NCBI RefSeq assembly: GCF_015244745.1
Contig: NZ_JABCQI010000005.1
Span: 182,986 to 246,985 of the forward strand
Length of the DNA: 64,000 nt
Direction of reading: 5' to 3'
Origin: Gluconobacter cadivus
GTDB lineage: Bacteria; Pseudomonadota; Alphaproteobacteria; Acetobacterales; Acetobacteraceae
Shown here: positions 16,639-24,771 of the stretch, in pieces
Layout: each line of letters starts with the position of its first letter
Position numbering within the stretch: the stretch's first letter is position 1
The notes under the pieces: generated by a model
The model's database searches: none
Seen by the model: the letters and a program-made list of their open reading frames with translations, nothing else
Told to the model about the DNA's origin: nothing
Made by a program: the position numbers and the translations under genes

Positions 16639-17543
16639 GGCAGGCGCCGGAGCCAGACGAGCACGACGGTCTGCGCAGTGAGCCAACCCAGACAGGCGGC
16701 GATCAGGGGCAAGGCGCCGAGTTCTTCAAGAAGCATGCGTGGCAGGACGTGCAGGGTGCTCCACCATGTCGCAATCAGAACGTCCCATGTGTTTGAGGAA
16801 GAGGCGGTGGGAGGCGCTCCATGTGAAAAGGGCGTAAGCTTCTGGGCCAGCATGGTGATGACCGGGCTCAGAAGTAGAAGGCCGACGAGCCCTCCGGCGA
16901 GACTGAGCAGTGCTGCGCGTCCGGCGATTCTGCTGGAGATGGTCAGATCTCCCGCGCCAAGAAAATGGACAATTTCGACGGATTTGCGCTGGGCCATAAC
17001 GGAACGGCGGACGGTCATGCCAACTGACAGGACTGCAATGGCCGCGATGAGGCTGACGGCCAGCCACGCACAGGCGATCAGGCTGCTTCCCAGACCGTTG
17101 AGGCGCTCACCCCAGCGGCGGTCTTCCTCCACGACGGCTTCAGGCAGCACGTCATGTACGATCGTGCCCAGATCGGGCGTGCCGGTATGGGCGACAATCA
17201 GGACGGCAGGCAGAGAAAGGCCGGGAAGACCTGCGCTGTCAGACACCTGCCCCAGCCATGGTGCGAGAAGGGTCTGGACCTCTTTGATGGAGAGTTCGCG
17301 GACTGCTGTGACATCGGGCGTTTTGTTCAGGGTCTGGACTAAGGTGTGGGTGCGGTCTGCAAACTGGGGCGTGTCGGACGGAATCTCGATTGTGGTTGCG
17401 TTTCGGGCGGCACCGGACCAGCTTTCGGCAAGGGTCTGCACGCCTGCAAGTCCGGCAAGGGAGAGGCCTGCGAGCAGGGTCATGAGTGCGACGAGAAGCG
17501 GTAGGCTGCCTGAGCGCAGTCCGGGGGAGACCGGGGCACTCAT
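16635..17543 (-). CDS. ftsX: Cell division protein FtsX (ABC permease)
   Basis: 302 residues with four membrane helices and a large periplasmic loop between the first two, the FtsX topology. Its start overlaps the ftsE stop. FtsEX controls peptidoglycan hydrolases at the division site in other bacteria; the periplasmic loop normally contacts the hydrolase activator. Sequence conservation is modest, as usual for FtsX. Confidence 0.9.
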   Translation of the reverse strand: MSAPVSPGLRSGSLPLLVALMTLLAGLSLAGLAGVQTLAESWSGAARNATTIEIPSDTPQFADRTHTLVQTLNKTPDVTAVRELSIKEVQTLLAPWLGQVSDSAGLPGLSLPAVLIVAHTGTPDLGTIVHDVLPEAVVEEDRRWGERLNGLGSSLIACAWLAVSLIAAIAVLSVGMTVRRSVMAQRKSVEIVHFLGAGDLTISSRIAGRAALLSLAGGLVGLLLLSPVITMLAQKLTPFSHGAPPTASSSNTWDVLIATWWSTLHVLPRMLLEELGALPLIAACLGWLTAQTVVLVWLRRLP

Positions 17544-18241
17544 GAGCGTTCTACCCGTCGGGTGGAAATTCCGTTCTGACTGTCGGTATTTGCGATCGTG
17601 CCGTCCTGAAGGATGATGGAGGCTGCCGGAGCTTCGCGGACCAAGGCCTCGTTATGGGTGGCGACGATGACGGTCGTGCCCATTTCGATCAGTTCCTGAA
17701 ATGTCGCCAGAAGGCGTCTGGCCTGCGCGTCTTCGAGCGCATTGGTCGGTTCATCGGCGAGCAGGAGTTCGGGGCGGCCAATCAGGGCGCGGGCAATGGC
17801 CGTGCGCTGCTGCTCGCCGCCGGACAGCGTACCGGGGCGCTTATCGGCGAGATGGGCCACATCCAGCCATTCCAGTACGGCGAACGCCTCGCGTCTGGTG
17901 TCGCGCTCGGAAGCGCCGCGCAGTCTGAGCGGGAGAGCCACATTGTCGAACACCGTCCATTCCCCGATCAGGCGATAGTCCTGAGGAACAAACCCGATTC
18001 TTCGGCGCAGGTTTCGCAGCGTTGCCCGGCTGGCGTGGCTGACGGACACGCCGAGCAGGTCCATCTGACCGGCGGATGGGCGTGTTTCGAGTGTGAGGAG
18101 GCGCAGAAGACTCGACTTGCCAGCACCGGATGGTCCGAGCAGCCAGCGGAACTCTCCCTGCGGCACGGAAAGCGTCAGGTTTCGCAAGACCGGCTGCCCT
18201 ACGCCGGGAGGCATCATCGAGACATTCAGGAGGCGGATCAT
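17540..18241 (-). CDS. ftsE: Cell division ATP-binding protein FtsE
   Basis: 233 residues. Walker A GPSGAGKSS, ABC signature LSGGEQQR, Walker B LLLADEPT and the switch histidine in VIVATHNE are intact. It forms the ATPase of the FtsEX complex at the inner membrane. First gene of the series ftsE-ftsX-ydcF-plsC, whose members overlap or nearly touch. An AT-rich region between it and the divergent zinc-ribbon gene should hold its promoter. Confidence 0.95.
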   Translation of the reverse strand: MIRLLNVSMMPPGVGQPVLRNLTLSVPQGEFRWLLGPSGAGKSSLLRLLTLETRPSAGQMDLLGVSVSHASRATLRNLRRRIGFVPQDYRLIGEWTVFDNVALPLRLRGASERDTRREAFAVLEWLDVAHLADKRPGTLSGGEQQRTAIARALIGRPELLLADEPTNALEDAQARRLLATFQELIEMGTTVIVATHNEALVREAPAASIILQDGTIANTDSQNGISTRRVERS

Positions 18242-18364
18242 GATGCTTTCATTGAAAACTGGAGTAATTTATTAACCATTTAATAACGATCATTTTGTCA
18301 TAACAGACAAGTACACGGATCAGGCTAGGCCGGATCGGAGCCGGCTGTCGAAGGGATTGATTGA

Positions 18365-18853
18365 ATGCGCATCGAATGCCCCCACTGTCATGCGGTCTTT
18401 GAGGTACCGGAGGCGATGGCAAAAGGGGTTAAGCGTCTGCGCTGCGCCAATTGTGGAGACAGTTGGGAAATGACCGCCCCTGCCGCAGCGGTGGTGCAGG
18501 AATCTGTTCCCGAAGCCGCGACGGCTGTTTTTGAAGTTCCGGAAGAGGAAAGCGACAGCAAGCCTGATGTGGTGGACGCCCCTTCGCCTGTCTCGGAAGG
18601 AACATTCCGGGCGACTGGGGCGATGGCGGGACGAAACGCTGAGCGCCGTTCGGCGGTTCTGCATTCCCGTTCGGCTGGTGACGTGCAGGCACGGGCTGAA
18701 CAGGCTGGTCCGTCGATGATCGGGTCTACCGGTCTTTGGGTTGCGGCCTGGGGGGCCAGCCTTGTGCTGGCGGGCTCCGGAATTGCGGCGTTGTGGTATT
18801 GCAAGGGCGCGGGTGTATTTGGTTTTCTTCCGGGGATCGGACATTTTTCCTGA
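18365..18853 (+). CDS. MJ0042-type zinc-ribbon membrane protein
   Basis: 162 residues. The N-terminus is a zinc ribbon with CPHC (5-8) and CANC (27-30), the MJ0042 pattern with FEVPEAMAKGVKRLRC between the knuckles. A disordered middle is followed by one C-terminal membrane helix near residues 120-140. Such genes lie divergently from ftsE in many Alphaproteobacteria, so an envelope or division link is likely, but the role is unknown. Confidence 0.82.
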   Translation: MRIECPHCHAVFEVPEAMAKGVKRLRCANCGDSWEMTAPAAAVVQESVPEAATAVFEVPEEESDSKPDVVDAPSPVSEGTFRATGAMAGRNAERRSAVLHSRSAGDVQARAEQAGPSMIGSTGLWVAAWGASLVLAGSGIAALWYCKGAGVFGFLPGIGHFS

Positions 18854-18880
18854 ACCCCGGTTCGGGCCGCCCCGGGGATC

Positions 18881-19291
18881 TTACATATTGCGGGCGGCGA
18901 GGGCAGAGAGTGTGGCGCCGATGGCGGCTACGGCCATGAGCAGGATGCCGTCGAAAATAAGGGAACCCGGCGTGATGAGGTGGCTGCCGATCTGAAGATG
19001 GGTCGGAAGGGTTCCGGCGACGTGATTCATGACATCGCGGGCCTGCGGGTCGGCACTGGCCGCGCTGGTTGTGATCGCATTGACGATGTGCGGAAGAATA
19101 TACCAGCCCAAACCCAGAATCAGCAGGAGAGGCGCCATGAGTTCGGCAATCTGCTGGGCCAGATAGAAGGCAAAATAGCAGACGGACCATACGCCCATCC
19201 GGATCATAGACGATGTTGTGAGCGATGACTCGCTCCGGCTTCTGCTACCGAGGAGACGGTCCGTGATATGGGGCGGGGGCTGCATGTCCAT
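18881..19291 (-). CDS. Hypothetical membrane protein
   Basis: About 136 residues from ATG 19291 (GGAAG upstream; a TTG at 19318 would add nine residues). It has two clear hydrophobic segments, YLAQQIAELMAPLLLILGLG and a C-terminal FDGILLMAVAAIGATLSAL, separated by a soluble stretch of about 50 residues. I do not recognise the family. It lies tail to tail with the zinc-ribbon gene and head to head with the histidine kinase gene. Confidence 0.6.
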   Translation of the reverse strand: MDMQPPPHITDRLLGSRSRSESSLTTSSMIRMGVWSVCYFAFYLAQQIAELMAPLLLILGLGWYILPHIVNAITTSAASADPQARDVMNHVAGTLPTHLQIGSHLITPGSLIFDGILLMAVAAIGATLSALAARNM

Positions 19292-19408
19292 GAGATATGG
19301 CTTCCAGTGGTCCGGCAACGGGAGTTAGTGTTCGTCCCTGAAAGCGGACGAATGGTTCACTTCGGACTAGCTGCAAGAGATCGCCAATGCAAACTTTCCC
19401 GTGCCGTC

Positions 19409-21229
19409 ATGCCTTTTCCTGAGTTCGAGATGCCGATGGTGACGTCGAACATGCCCCGGGTCGTTCTGGTGGAGCCTGACTGCGACCATGCCCGGCAGAT
19501 TGCCCGGATTCTGGTCAATGAAGGCTTTGCGCTCACCTGCGCGACCAGCGGCGAGGAAGGTTTGGGCACGATCGAGGATACGATGCCTGATCTGGTCGTG
19601 GCCTGTACCGAACTGCCGGGGATGAGCGGAGGACAGCTTGCGCGGCGATTGCGGCTGGATGCGCTGACCCGCAACATTCCGATCCTGATGCTCACGGAAG
19701 ATGCATCGCCGGGTGTGGAGCGTGAGGGGCTGGAGAGCGGGGCTGACGCTTATATATCCAAATCGGCTCATCCTGACCTGATGGTCCTGCGGATGCGGGC
19801 GCTGTTGCGAGAAGGGCCTGAGCTTCTTCAGGTGGATGAAGCATCCCGGTTGCGGCGGGCACGGATCGTGATCGTCAATTCTCCACGGGAGGAGGAAGAC
19901 GAAGACGATACGGTCGAGGAGGCGCCCGAAACGACGTTGGGAGAGTTGCTCTGGCGTGACGGGCATACCGTGACATCTATTGAGCGTTCGGACGACCTGA
20001 TCGAAGGCGGATGGCTGCGGGGGGCCGACAGTCCGGACTGTCTTGTGCTGGAACTCGGGAGCGGAGACGAGGATCTGAAATTCTGCCGTCTGCTGGATGC
20101 GCGGCGGCAGGCTGTTCTGGAGGCCGGTGGCATTCCGTTCCGGACACTGGGGATCGTGGAGGCGTCACGGTTCAGGCGGCAGTCTTCCGGGGAGTTTTTT
20201 GAGGCCGGAATCGATGATCTGGTGCCGAGCGATATCGCGCTTGAAGCTCTTGCAATGCGAATCCGAACACTGGCCCAGCGCAGAATGGCGCAAGACGAGT
20301 TCCGCCAGCAGGAAATCGAGCGTCAGCAGAACGCGCTGACACTGGAGGCCGCGCGAGCCAAGGCGGAAATGGCCGAAGCGCTGGCGCAGGCCAACATGGA
20401 ACTTGCGCGTACGAACGAGCGGCTTCTTCAGGCGCAGTCCAAGCTTGTGCAGACGGCAAAAATGGCCTCGCTGGGCGAACTGGTGGCGGGGATCGCGCAT
20501 GAGATCAACAACCCGCTGGCCTTCACGATTGCCCATGCCGATACGGTGGCGCGGACGTTGAAGCGGTTGCAGGGTGTCAATGCGTCTGACGAGGCAATCT
20601 CGCTGACGAAAAAAGGTATGTCGCGTCTGGACTCCATGAAGCTCGGCTTGCAGCGGATTCAAAATCTGGTGCTGAGCCTGAGGCGGTTTTCACGTCTGGA
20701 TGAAAGCTCGTTCCAGAAGGTCGATGTTCCGGCCGCGCTGGACACGGCGCTGGCTTTGCTGGCCCATAAACTGGGGCCAGGGATTGTGGTTCGAAAGGAC
20801 CTTCAGGCGCCGCCTGAACTGGTCTGTCAGCCGGCTTTTCTCAATCAGGTTGTCATGAACATCATTTCCAATGCGGCGGATGCGCTCGCGGATCTGTCCG
20901 TGGATAGTGAGGTGGTGCGCGGGACGATCGTTATCGCCTCGCGTCTGGAGAACGGGCGTTATGAAATGAGTGTGAGTGATGACGGGCCGGGTCTGCCGTA
21001 TGAATTGCGGACACGGATCTTTGACCCGTTTTTCACGACCAAACCTGTGGGAACAGGGACGGGGCTGGGACTGGCCATTGCCTATAGTGTCATGGAGGCG
21101 CATGACGGGACGATTGAAGTAACGGACGCCAATCTGCCGGGCGGGCATGGCATCGGAGCCTGTTTCCGGCTGAGTCTGCCCGTTCGCATGACCGAGGAGG
21201 GGCCGGTGGCGACTGGCCGCGCAGCATGA
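19409..21229 (+). CDS. Hybrid histidine kinase with N-terminal pseudo-receiver
   Basis: 606 residues from ATG 19409; the frame is open to 19268 but the first 47 residues lack domain character. Residues about 16-135 form a receiver fold, but the phospho-acceptor position is Cys66 (DLVVACTELPGMSGG) where Asp is expected. A second, weaker receiver-like region follows, then a coiled coil, a HisKA box (LGELVAGIAHEINNPLAF) and an HATPase domain (NIISNAADAL, DDGPGLP, GTGTGLGL). No membrane helix, so it is cytosolic. The next kinase gene overlaps its stop. Confidence 0.9.
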   Translation: MPFPEFEMPMVTSNMPRVVLVEPDCDHARQIARILVNEGFALTCATSGEEGLGTIEDTMPDLVVACTELPGMSGGQLARRLRLDALTRNIPILMLTEDASPGVEREGLESGADAYISKSAHPDLMVLRMRALLREGPELLQVDEASRLRRARIVIVNSPREEEDEDDTVEEAPETTLGELLWRDGHTVTSIERSDDLIEGGWLRGADSPDCLVLELGSGDEDLKFCRLLDARRQAVLEAGGIPFRTLGIVEASRFRRQSSGEFFEAGIDDLVPSDIALEALAMRIRTLAQRRMAQDEFRQQEIERQQNALTLEAARAKAEMAEALAQANMELARTNERLLQAQSKLVQTAKMASLGELVAGIAHEINNPLAFTIAHADTVARTLKRLQGVNASDEAISLTKKGMSRLDSMKLGLQRIQNLVLSLRRFSRLDESSFQKVDVPAALDTALALLAHKLGPGIVVRKDLQAPPELVCQPAFLNQVVMNIISNAADALADLSVDSEVVRGTIVIASRLENGRYEMSVSDDGPGLPYELRTRIFDPFFTTKPVGTGTGLGLAIAYSVMEAHDGTIEVTDANLPGGHGIGACFRLSLPVRMTEEGPVATGRAA

Positions 21230-23163
21230 CTTTCTGGAGCGCAAAGGGACCGTCGCGTCCTCTGATTCTGCTGGTGGATGATGAGGAGGAGATCCTCGTT
21301 GCCCTGACGGATCTGCTGGAAGACCAGTATGAAATCCTGTCCACGACGGACCCACTGCGGGCGCTGGATCTGCTGCGGGAACATCGGGATGTTGCGACCA
21401 TCATTTCCGACCAGCGGATGCCGGGCCTGACCGGGGACCAGTTGTTGATGCAGGCGCGGGCATTTTCGGACGCGCGCAGTATTCTGCTGACGGGATATGC
21501 AGATCTGGAGGCCGTCGTATCGGCGCTGAATCAGGGGCAGGTACAGGCTTATGTGCACAAGCCTTGGGATTCGGATGCGCTGAGGTCACTGGTTGGGGAA
21601 GTCACGCAGCATTGTCTGGCGCAGCGGGCGTTGCGCACCGAGCAGGCTCTGCTGCGGGGATTGATGGAAGCGTTGCCGATCGGGCTGGTTTTTTCTGATC
21701 GCGACGGCCGATGTATCCGCAGCAATGTGCGTGATGAATCCGAAAGTGGTGCCGAAACCGAGCAGGCCCATTTTCCGGAAAATCTGTGGCCTGACGTGGA
21801 AGCTATGCGAGAGAGCGTCCGCAGGTCTGGGCAGGAAGAGCGTCTGGTTGGGGAAGTTCTTGCGCAGGAGGATGGCAAGACGTCCATGCGCTGGCATGAA
21901 CTGACGCGTCTGGCGCTGGCATGGCCGGAAGGTGTGGCTTCGGAAGATGCCTGGCAGGTCAGTATGGACCGGGATGTGACATCGCGTGTTGCCATGGAAT
22001 CGCGGCTGCGACAGGCGGAAAAGCTTCAGTCTCTTGGGACGCTGGCAGGAGGGATCGCTCATGATTTCAATAATCTGCTCGCCGCGATTTCCGGGTCTCT
22101 CGAACTGCTGGAAGATATTGCCGATCTTGACGAGGCGTCTTTAACGCTGCTGCGCAATGCTGCTGACTCAGCGCAGCGTGGAGCAGTTCTGACACGACGG
22201 CTGCTTCAGTTCGGACGTCCGCGTGAGGCGCGTCTGTCGGCGGTGTCGCTGGAGCAGCTTTTGCCCGGTTTGACGGACCTTCTGCGTCAGAGTCTCAAAA
22301 AACGGGGTGCGCCTGCGGTGGCGTCACCTTGTGCGCTGTGCGTTGAAGACCTCCCGCAGGATCTGCCTTTGGTGTGGTCGGATGCCGATCAGCTTGAAAT
22401 GGCCCTGTTGAATCTGTGTGTGAATGCACGCGATGCCATGGCGGAGGGTGGAACGGTGCGGATCAGCGCGCGGATTGTGACACAAAAGCGGACGGACCTG
22501 CCTGCCGAGTGTTGTCCCGATCGGGCGGTGGCGCTGGACGTCGTGGATGAAGGCGCGGGCATGACGCAGGACATTGCGGCGAGAATTTTTGATCCGTTCT
22601 TTACGACCAAGGATGTCGGGCGCGGGACAGGGCTGGGCCTGTCGAGCGTGTATGGGTTCCTCAGCCGCAGTTATGGGGAGATCGTTGTCGACAGTGTCGT
22701 GGGTGAGGGAACGCGCATGACGCTGATTCTGCCTGTGGCACAGAGCGGGCAGCAACCGGGTCGTCAGCCTGAACGTCCCGGCGGGAGTGTCGGGCGGTCG
22801 CTGAAGGTTCTGGTTCTGGATGATGAAGCGCCGGTACGGATGGTGACATCCGGTTTCCTTACACAGGACGGACATAAGGTGACGGCTGTTTCTTCGCTGG
22901 AAGAGGCGTTGAACTCTGGTGATGCGGCAGCTCCGTTTGATCTGGCGATCGTCGATATGCGGATGCCTGATCATGATGGGCTGACCTGTGCGACAGCGTT
23001 ACAGAAAGCGGTGTCGGGATTGAAGGTGTTGTTTATCAGCGGACATACAGATGATATGCCGACGCCTGAAAACGGTCTGCTTCTGCCAAAGCCTTTTACA
23101 CAGGACGCCTTGCACAGAGCCGTTGCCGAAACCATGCGTCACGGCAGCGGAAGTACGGACTGA
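21226..23163 (+). CDS. Receiver-PAS-kinase-receiver hybrid sensor
   Basis: 645 residues: receiver with Asp62 (IISDQRMPGLTGDQLL, RpfG-like), a PAS-like segment (about 140-250), HisKA with LAGGIAHDFNNLLAAISG, HATPase (NLCVNARDAM, FDPFFTTKD, GRGTGLGL) and a second receiver with FDLAIVDMRMPDHDG. No membrane helix and no DNA-binding output, so it passes phosphate to an unseen partner. Its ATG overlaps the stop of the preceding kinase gene (ATGA), so the two are made together and may act as one relay. Confidence 0.92.
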   Translation: MTFWSAKGPSRPLILLVDDEEEILVALTDLLEDQYEILSTTDPLRALDLLREHRDVATIISDQRMPGLTGDQLLMQARAFSDARSILLTGYADLEAVVSALNQGQVQAYVHKPWDSDALRSLVGEVTQHCLAQRALRTEQALLRGLMEALPIGLVFSDRDGRCIRSNVRDESESGAETEQAHFPENLWPDVEAMRESVRRSGQEERLVGEVLAQEDGKTSMRWHELTRLALAWPEGVASEDAWQVSMDRDVTSRVAMESRLRQAEKLQSLGTLAGGIAHDFNNLLAAISGSLELLEDIADLDEASLTLLRNAADSAQRGAVLTRRLLQFGRPREARLSAVSLEQLLPGLTDLLRQSLKKRGAPAVASPCALCVEDLPQDLPLVWSDADQLEMALLNLCVNARDAMAEGGTVRISARIVTQKRTDLPAECCPDRAVALDVVDEGAGMTQDIAARIFDPFFTTKDVGRGTGLGLSSVYGFLSRSYGEIVVDSVVGEGTRMTLILPVAQSGQQPGRQPERPGGSVGRSLKVLVLDDEAPVRMVTSGFLTQDGHKVTAVSSLEEALNSGDAAAPFDLAIVDMRMPDHDGLTCATALQKAVSGLKVLFISGHTDDMPTPENGLLLPKPFTQDALHRAVAETMRHGSGSTD

Positions 23164-23187
23164 AGCCTGTAACGGAGATTGTGACGC

Positions 23188-23628
23188 GTGAGTGATGCCT
23201 ATCTTGTTCCCCCGGAAGACACGGCTGCTGCTGCCATTGAGGAGATCGAGGCTGAACTGAGTCTGTTTGACGACTGGATGGAGCGTTATCAGTACATCAT
23301 CGAGATGGGACGCAAGCTGCCGCCATTTCCGGAAGACTGGCAGGATGATGCTCATCGTGTTCCGGGCTGTCAGAGTCAGGTCTGGCTTGAAGCGGTTGAA
23401 CGCGACGGGAAGCTGTTTTTTGCTGGTGCCTCCGATGCTGCGATCGTTCAGGGGCTCGTGGCGCTGCTGCTGAGGGTTTACTCAGGCCGATCCAGCGCAG
23501 AAATCCTTGGGACAAGTCCGGTATTTTTGCACGAGATGGGGCTGGTCAAAGCGCTTTCGACAAATCGCGGCAACGGGGTAGAAGCCATGGCGCAGGCTAT
23601 TCAGAAGCGGGCCGCCCTTCAGGCGTAA
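23188..23628 (+). CDS. sufE: Cysteine desulfuration protein SufE
   Basis: 146 residues starting at GTG with GGAG ten bases before. The sulfur-accepting cysteine is Cys61 in HRVPGCQSQVWL. SufE takes persulfide from a cysteine desulfurase (SufS) and passes it to the Fe-S scaffold in the cytosol. The partner suf genes are not in the window. It follows the kinase pair by 24 bases and may be co-transcribed with them. Confidence 0.93.
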   Translation: MSDAYLVPPEDTAAAAIEEIEAELSLFDDWMERYQYIIEMGRKLPPFPEDWQDDAHRVPGCQSQVWLEAVERDGKLFFAGASDAAIVQGLVALLLRVYSGRSSAEILGTSPVFLHEMGLVKALSTNRGNGVEAMAQAIQKRAALQA

Positions 23629-23657
23629 AAAATCCCCGTTGGCTGGAGCCTTCGGGG
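23627..23657 (-). terminator. Intrinsic terminator of the small secreted-protein gene
   Basis: On the minus strand, ATCCCCG and CGGGGAT pair around an inner GGCT/AGCC helix and are followed by TTTTTTA. It lies ten bases past the stop of the 69-residue gene; the stem may also help end sufE transcription from the other side. Confidence 0.85.
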
Positions 23658-23667
23658 ATGTGAAATG

Positions 23668-23877
23668 TTACTTCGGCGCTGTTGCGGGAGCCGTGCTGCT
23701 GGCAGGTGCAGGGCATTTGGTGAACTTGCCTTTTGCGTCCCGGCAGGGCTTTGGCTTCGGAGGGGCTTCACATTTTGTGAACTTCCCCTTTTCGTCACGA
23801 CACGGCTTGGCGTGAGCCATCTGGGCACCGAGGGCCATAACGGCGAAAGCGGCAACGGACAGGCGGCGGAATGACAT
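23668..23877 (-). CDS. Small secreted protein with duplicated Cys motif
   Basis: 69 residues. A signal peptide of about 23 residues ends in AQMAHA. The mature part is two copies of KPCRDxKGKFTKC (cysteines 26/36 and 45/55) joined by a proline-rich linker, then a Pro/Ala/Thr tail. The motif is known to me only from uncharacterised small alphaproteobacterial proteins. Each copy could form an intramolecular disulfide or bind metal; neither is shown. It has its own terminator. Confidence 0.75.
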   Translation of the reverse strand: MSFRRLSVAAFAVMALGAQMAHAKPCRDEKGKFTKCEAPPKPKPCRDAKGKFTKCPAPASSTAPATAPK

Positions 23878-23984
23878 GATGCTGGTCTCCAGAGGGGGCC
23901 GGGTCGTGGACGCCGCGCCCCGGTTTGGCGGAAATCATGCAATAGGTTGCGGGCGGGACGCAAGTTTCGTCACTGCCCCTAAAA

Positions 23985-24638
23985 TCAGCGAAATCCCTGT
24001 TGGTCTACCGGGTGGGAGGCATCCCAGTCGATGCTGCCGTGATACTGCGCTGAGACGGGCTGCCCGTCCTTCAGGGCTGGGTAGTATCTTGCGAGACCGT
24101 AATAGGCGAGCGATGCGCGTTGCAGGATGGCGGGACCGTCGCTGGCGGTGCAGTCATGGGCGATCCCGATCTGATCGATCTGGCATGTGACGGTGATATG
24201 TGCCCCGATGGCGGCAACATCTGCGGCTTCCGGATAATGAGGGGGGGCAGAGTGCATTTTATCGAGCAACGGATGTGTCAGGTCGGCGGACGTGTGGAAA
24301 GTGTACGTGTACTCCCACGTGCTTTGGACGGCTTTGCCATTCTCGTAAGCAGGCAGGAATTTTGAGCTATAGGCCAGATTTTCGGCGGCGAGTGCGAAGT
24401 CCGGCTGTGATGCGGTTGTCTCGCACTCTGTGGGAAAGCCCGCAGCACTGATGGTGCAGCGGATATGCGCCGTCCCATTTTGGCGTTGTTCGAGTTCCGC
24501 CGGGGGGTAGATGAGCCTGCCGTGATGATGTGGGTCGAGCATGGCACCGAGGGGGCGCTCCTCGGCATGCACTGCCATTATCGTGCTGAGAACTGCAGCC
24601 GTTATCGCGAGTGCGGGGCGGATGGCGGGCAATGTCAT
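23985..24638 (-). CDS. Periplasmic protein with two TonB C-terminal-like domains
   Basis: 217 residues with a signal peptide ending near AVHAEE. Two repeats of a TonB_C-like fold can be read: YPPAELEQRQNGTAHIRC...KFLPAYENGKAV and YPEAADVAAIGAHITVTC...YYPALKDGQPV. Both have the family's pattern of G-x-V-x-V strand, cysteine-containing return strand and a final P-A-x-x-x-G-x-P-V turn. It has no proline-rich spacer and no membrane anchor, so it is not a normal TonB. Function unknown. Confidence 0.75.
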   Translation of the reverse strand: MTLPAIRPALAITAAVLSTIMAVHAEERPLGAMLDPHHHGRLIYPPAELEQRQNGTAHIRCTISAAGFPTECETTASQPDFALAAENLAYSSKFLPAYENGKAVQSTWEYTYTFHTSADLTHPLLDKMHSAPPHYPEAADVAAIGAHITVTCQIDQIGIAHDCTASDGPAILQRASLAYYGLARYYPALKDGQPVSAQYHGSIDWDASHPVDQQGFR

Positions 24639-24710
24639 GGCATGTCTCTTGTCTACGACCAGAATATTACCATATGTAACGAACGGTTCTCTGGCCAGCC
24701 AGCTGCCATC

Positions 24711-24747
24711 AAAAAAGGGGAGATGCCGGATGGCACCTCCCCTTTTT
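24711..24747. terminator. Bidirectional intrinsic terminator after gcd
   Basis: AAAAAAGGGGAG and CTCCCCTTTTT enclose an inner TGCC/GGCA helix. It lies 25 bases past the glucose dehydrogenase stop and can act on both strands. Confidence 0.93.
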
Positions 24748-24771
24748 CATGACCTGTATGGTCCTGTCAGA

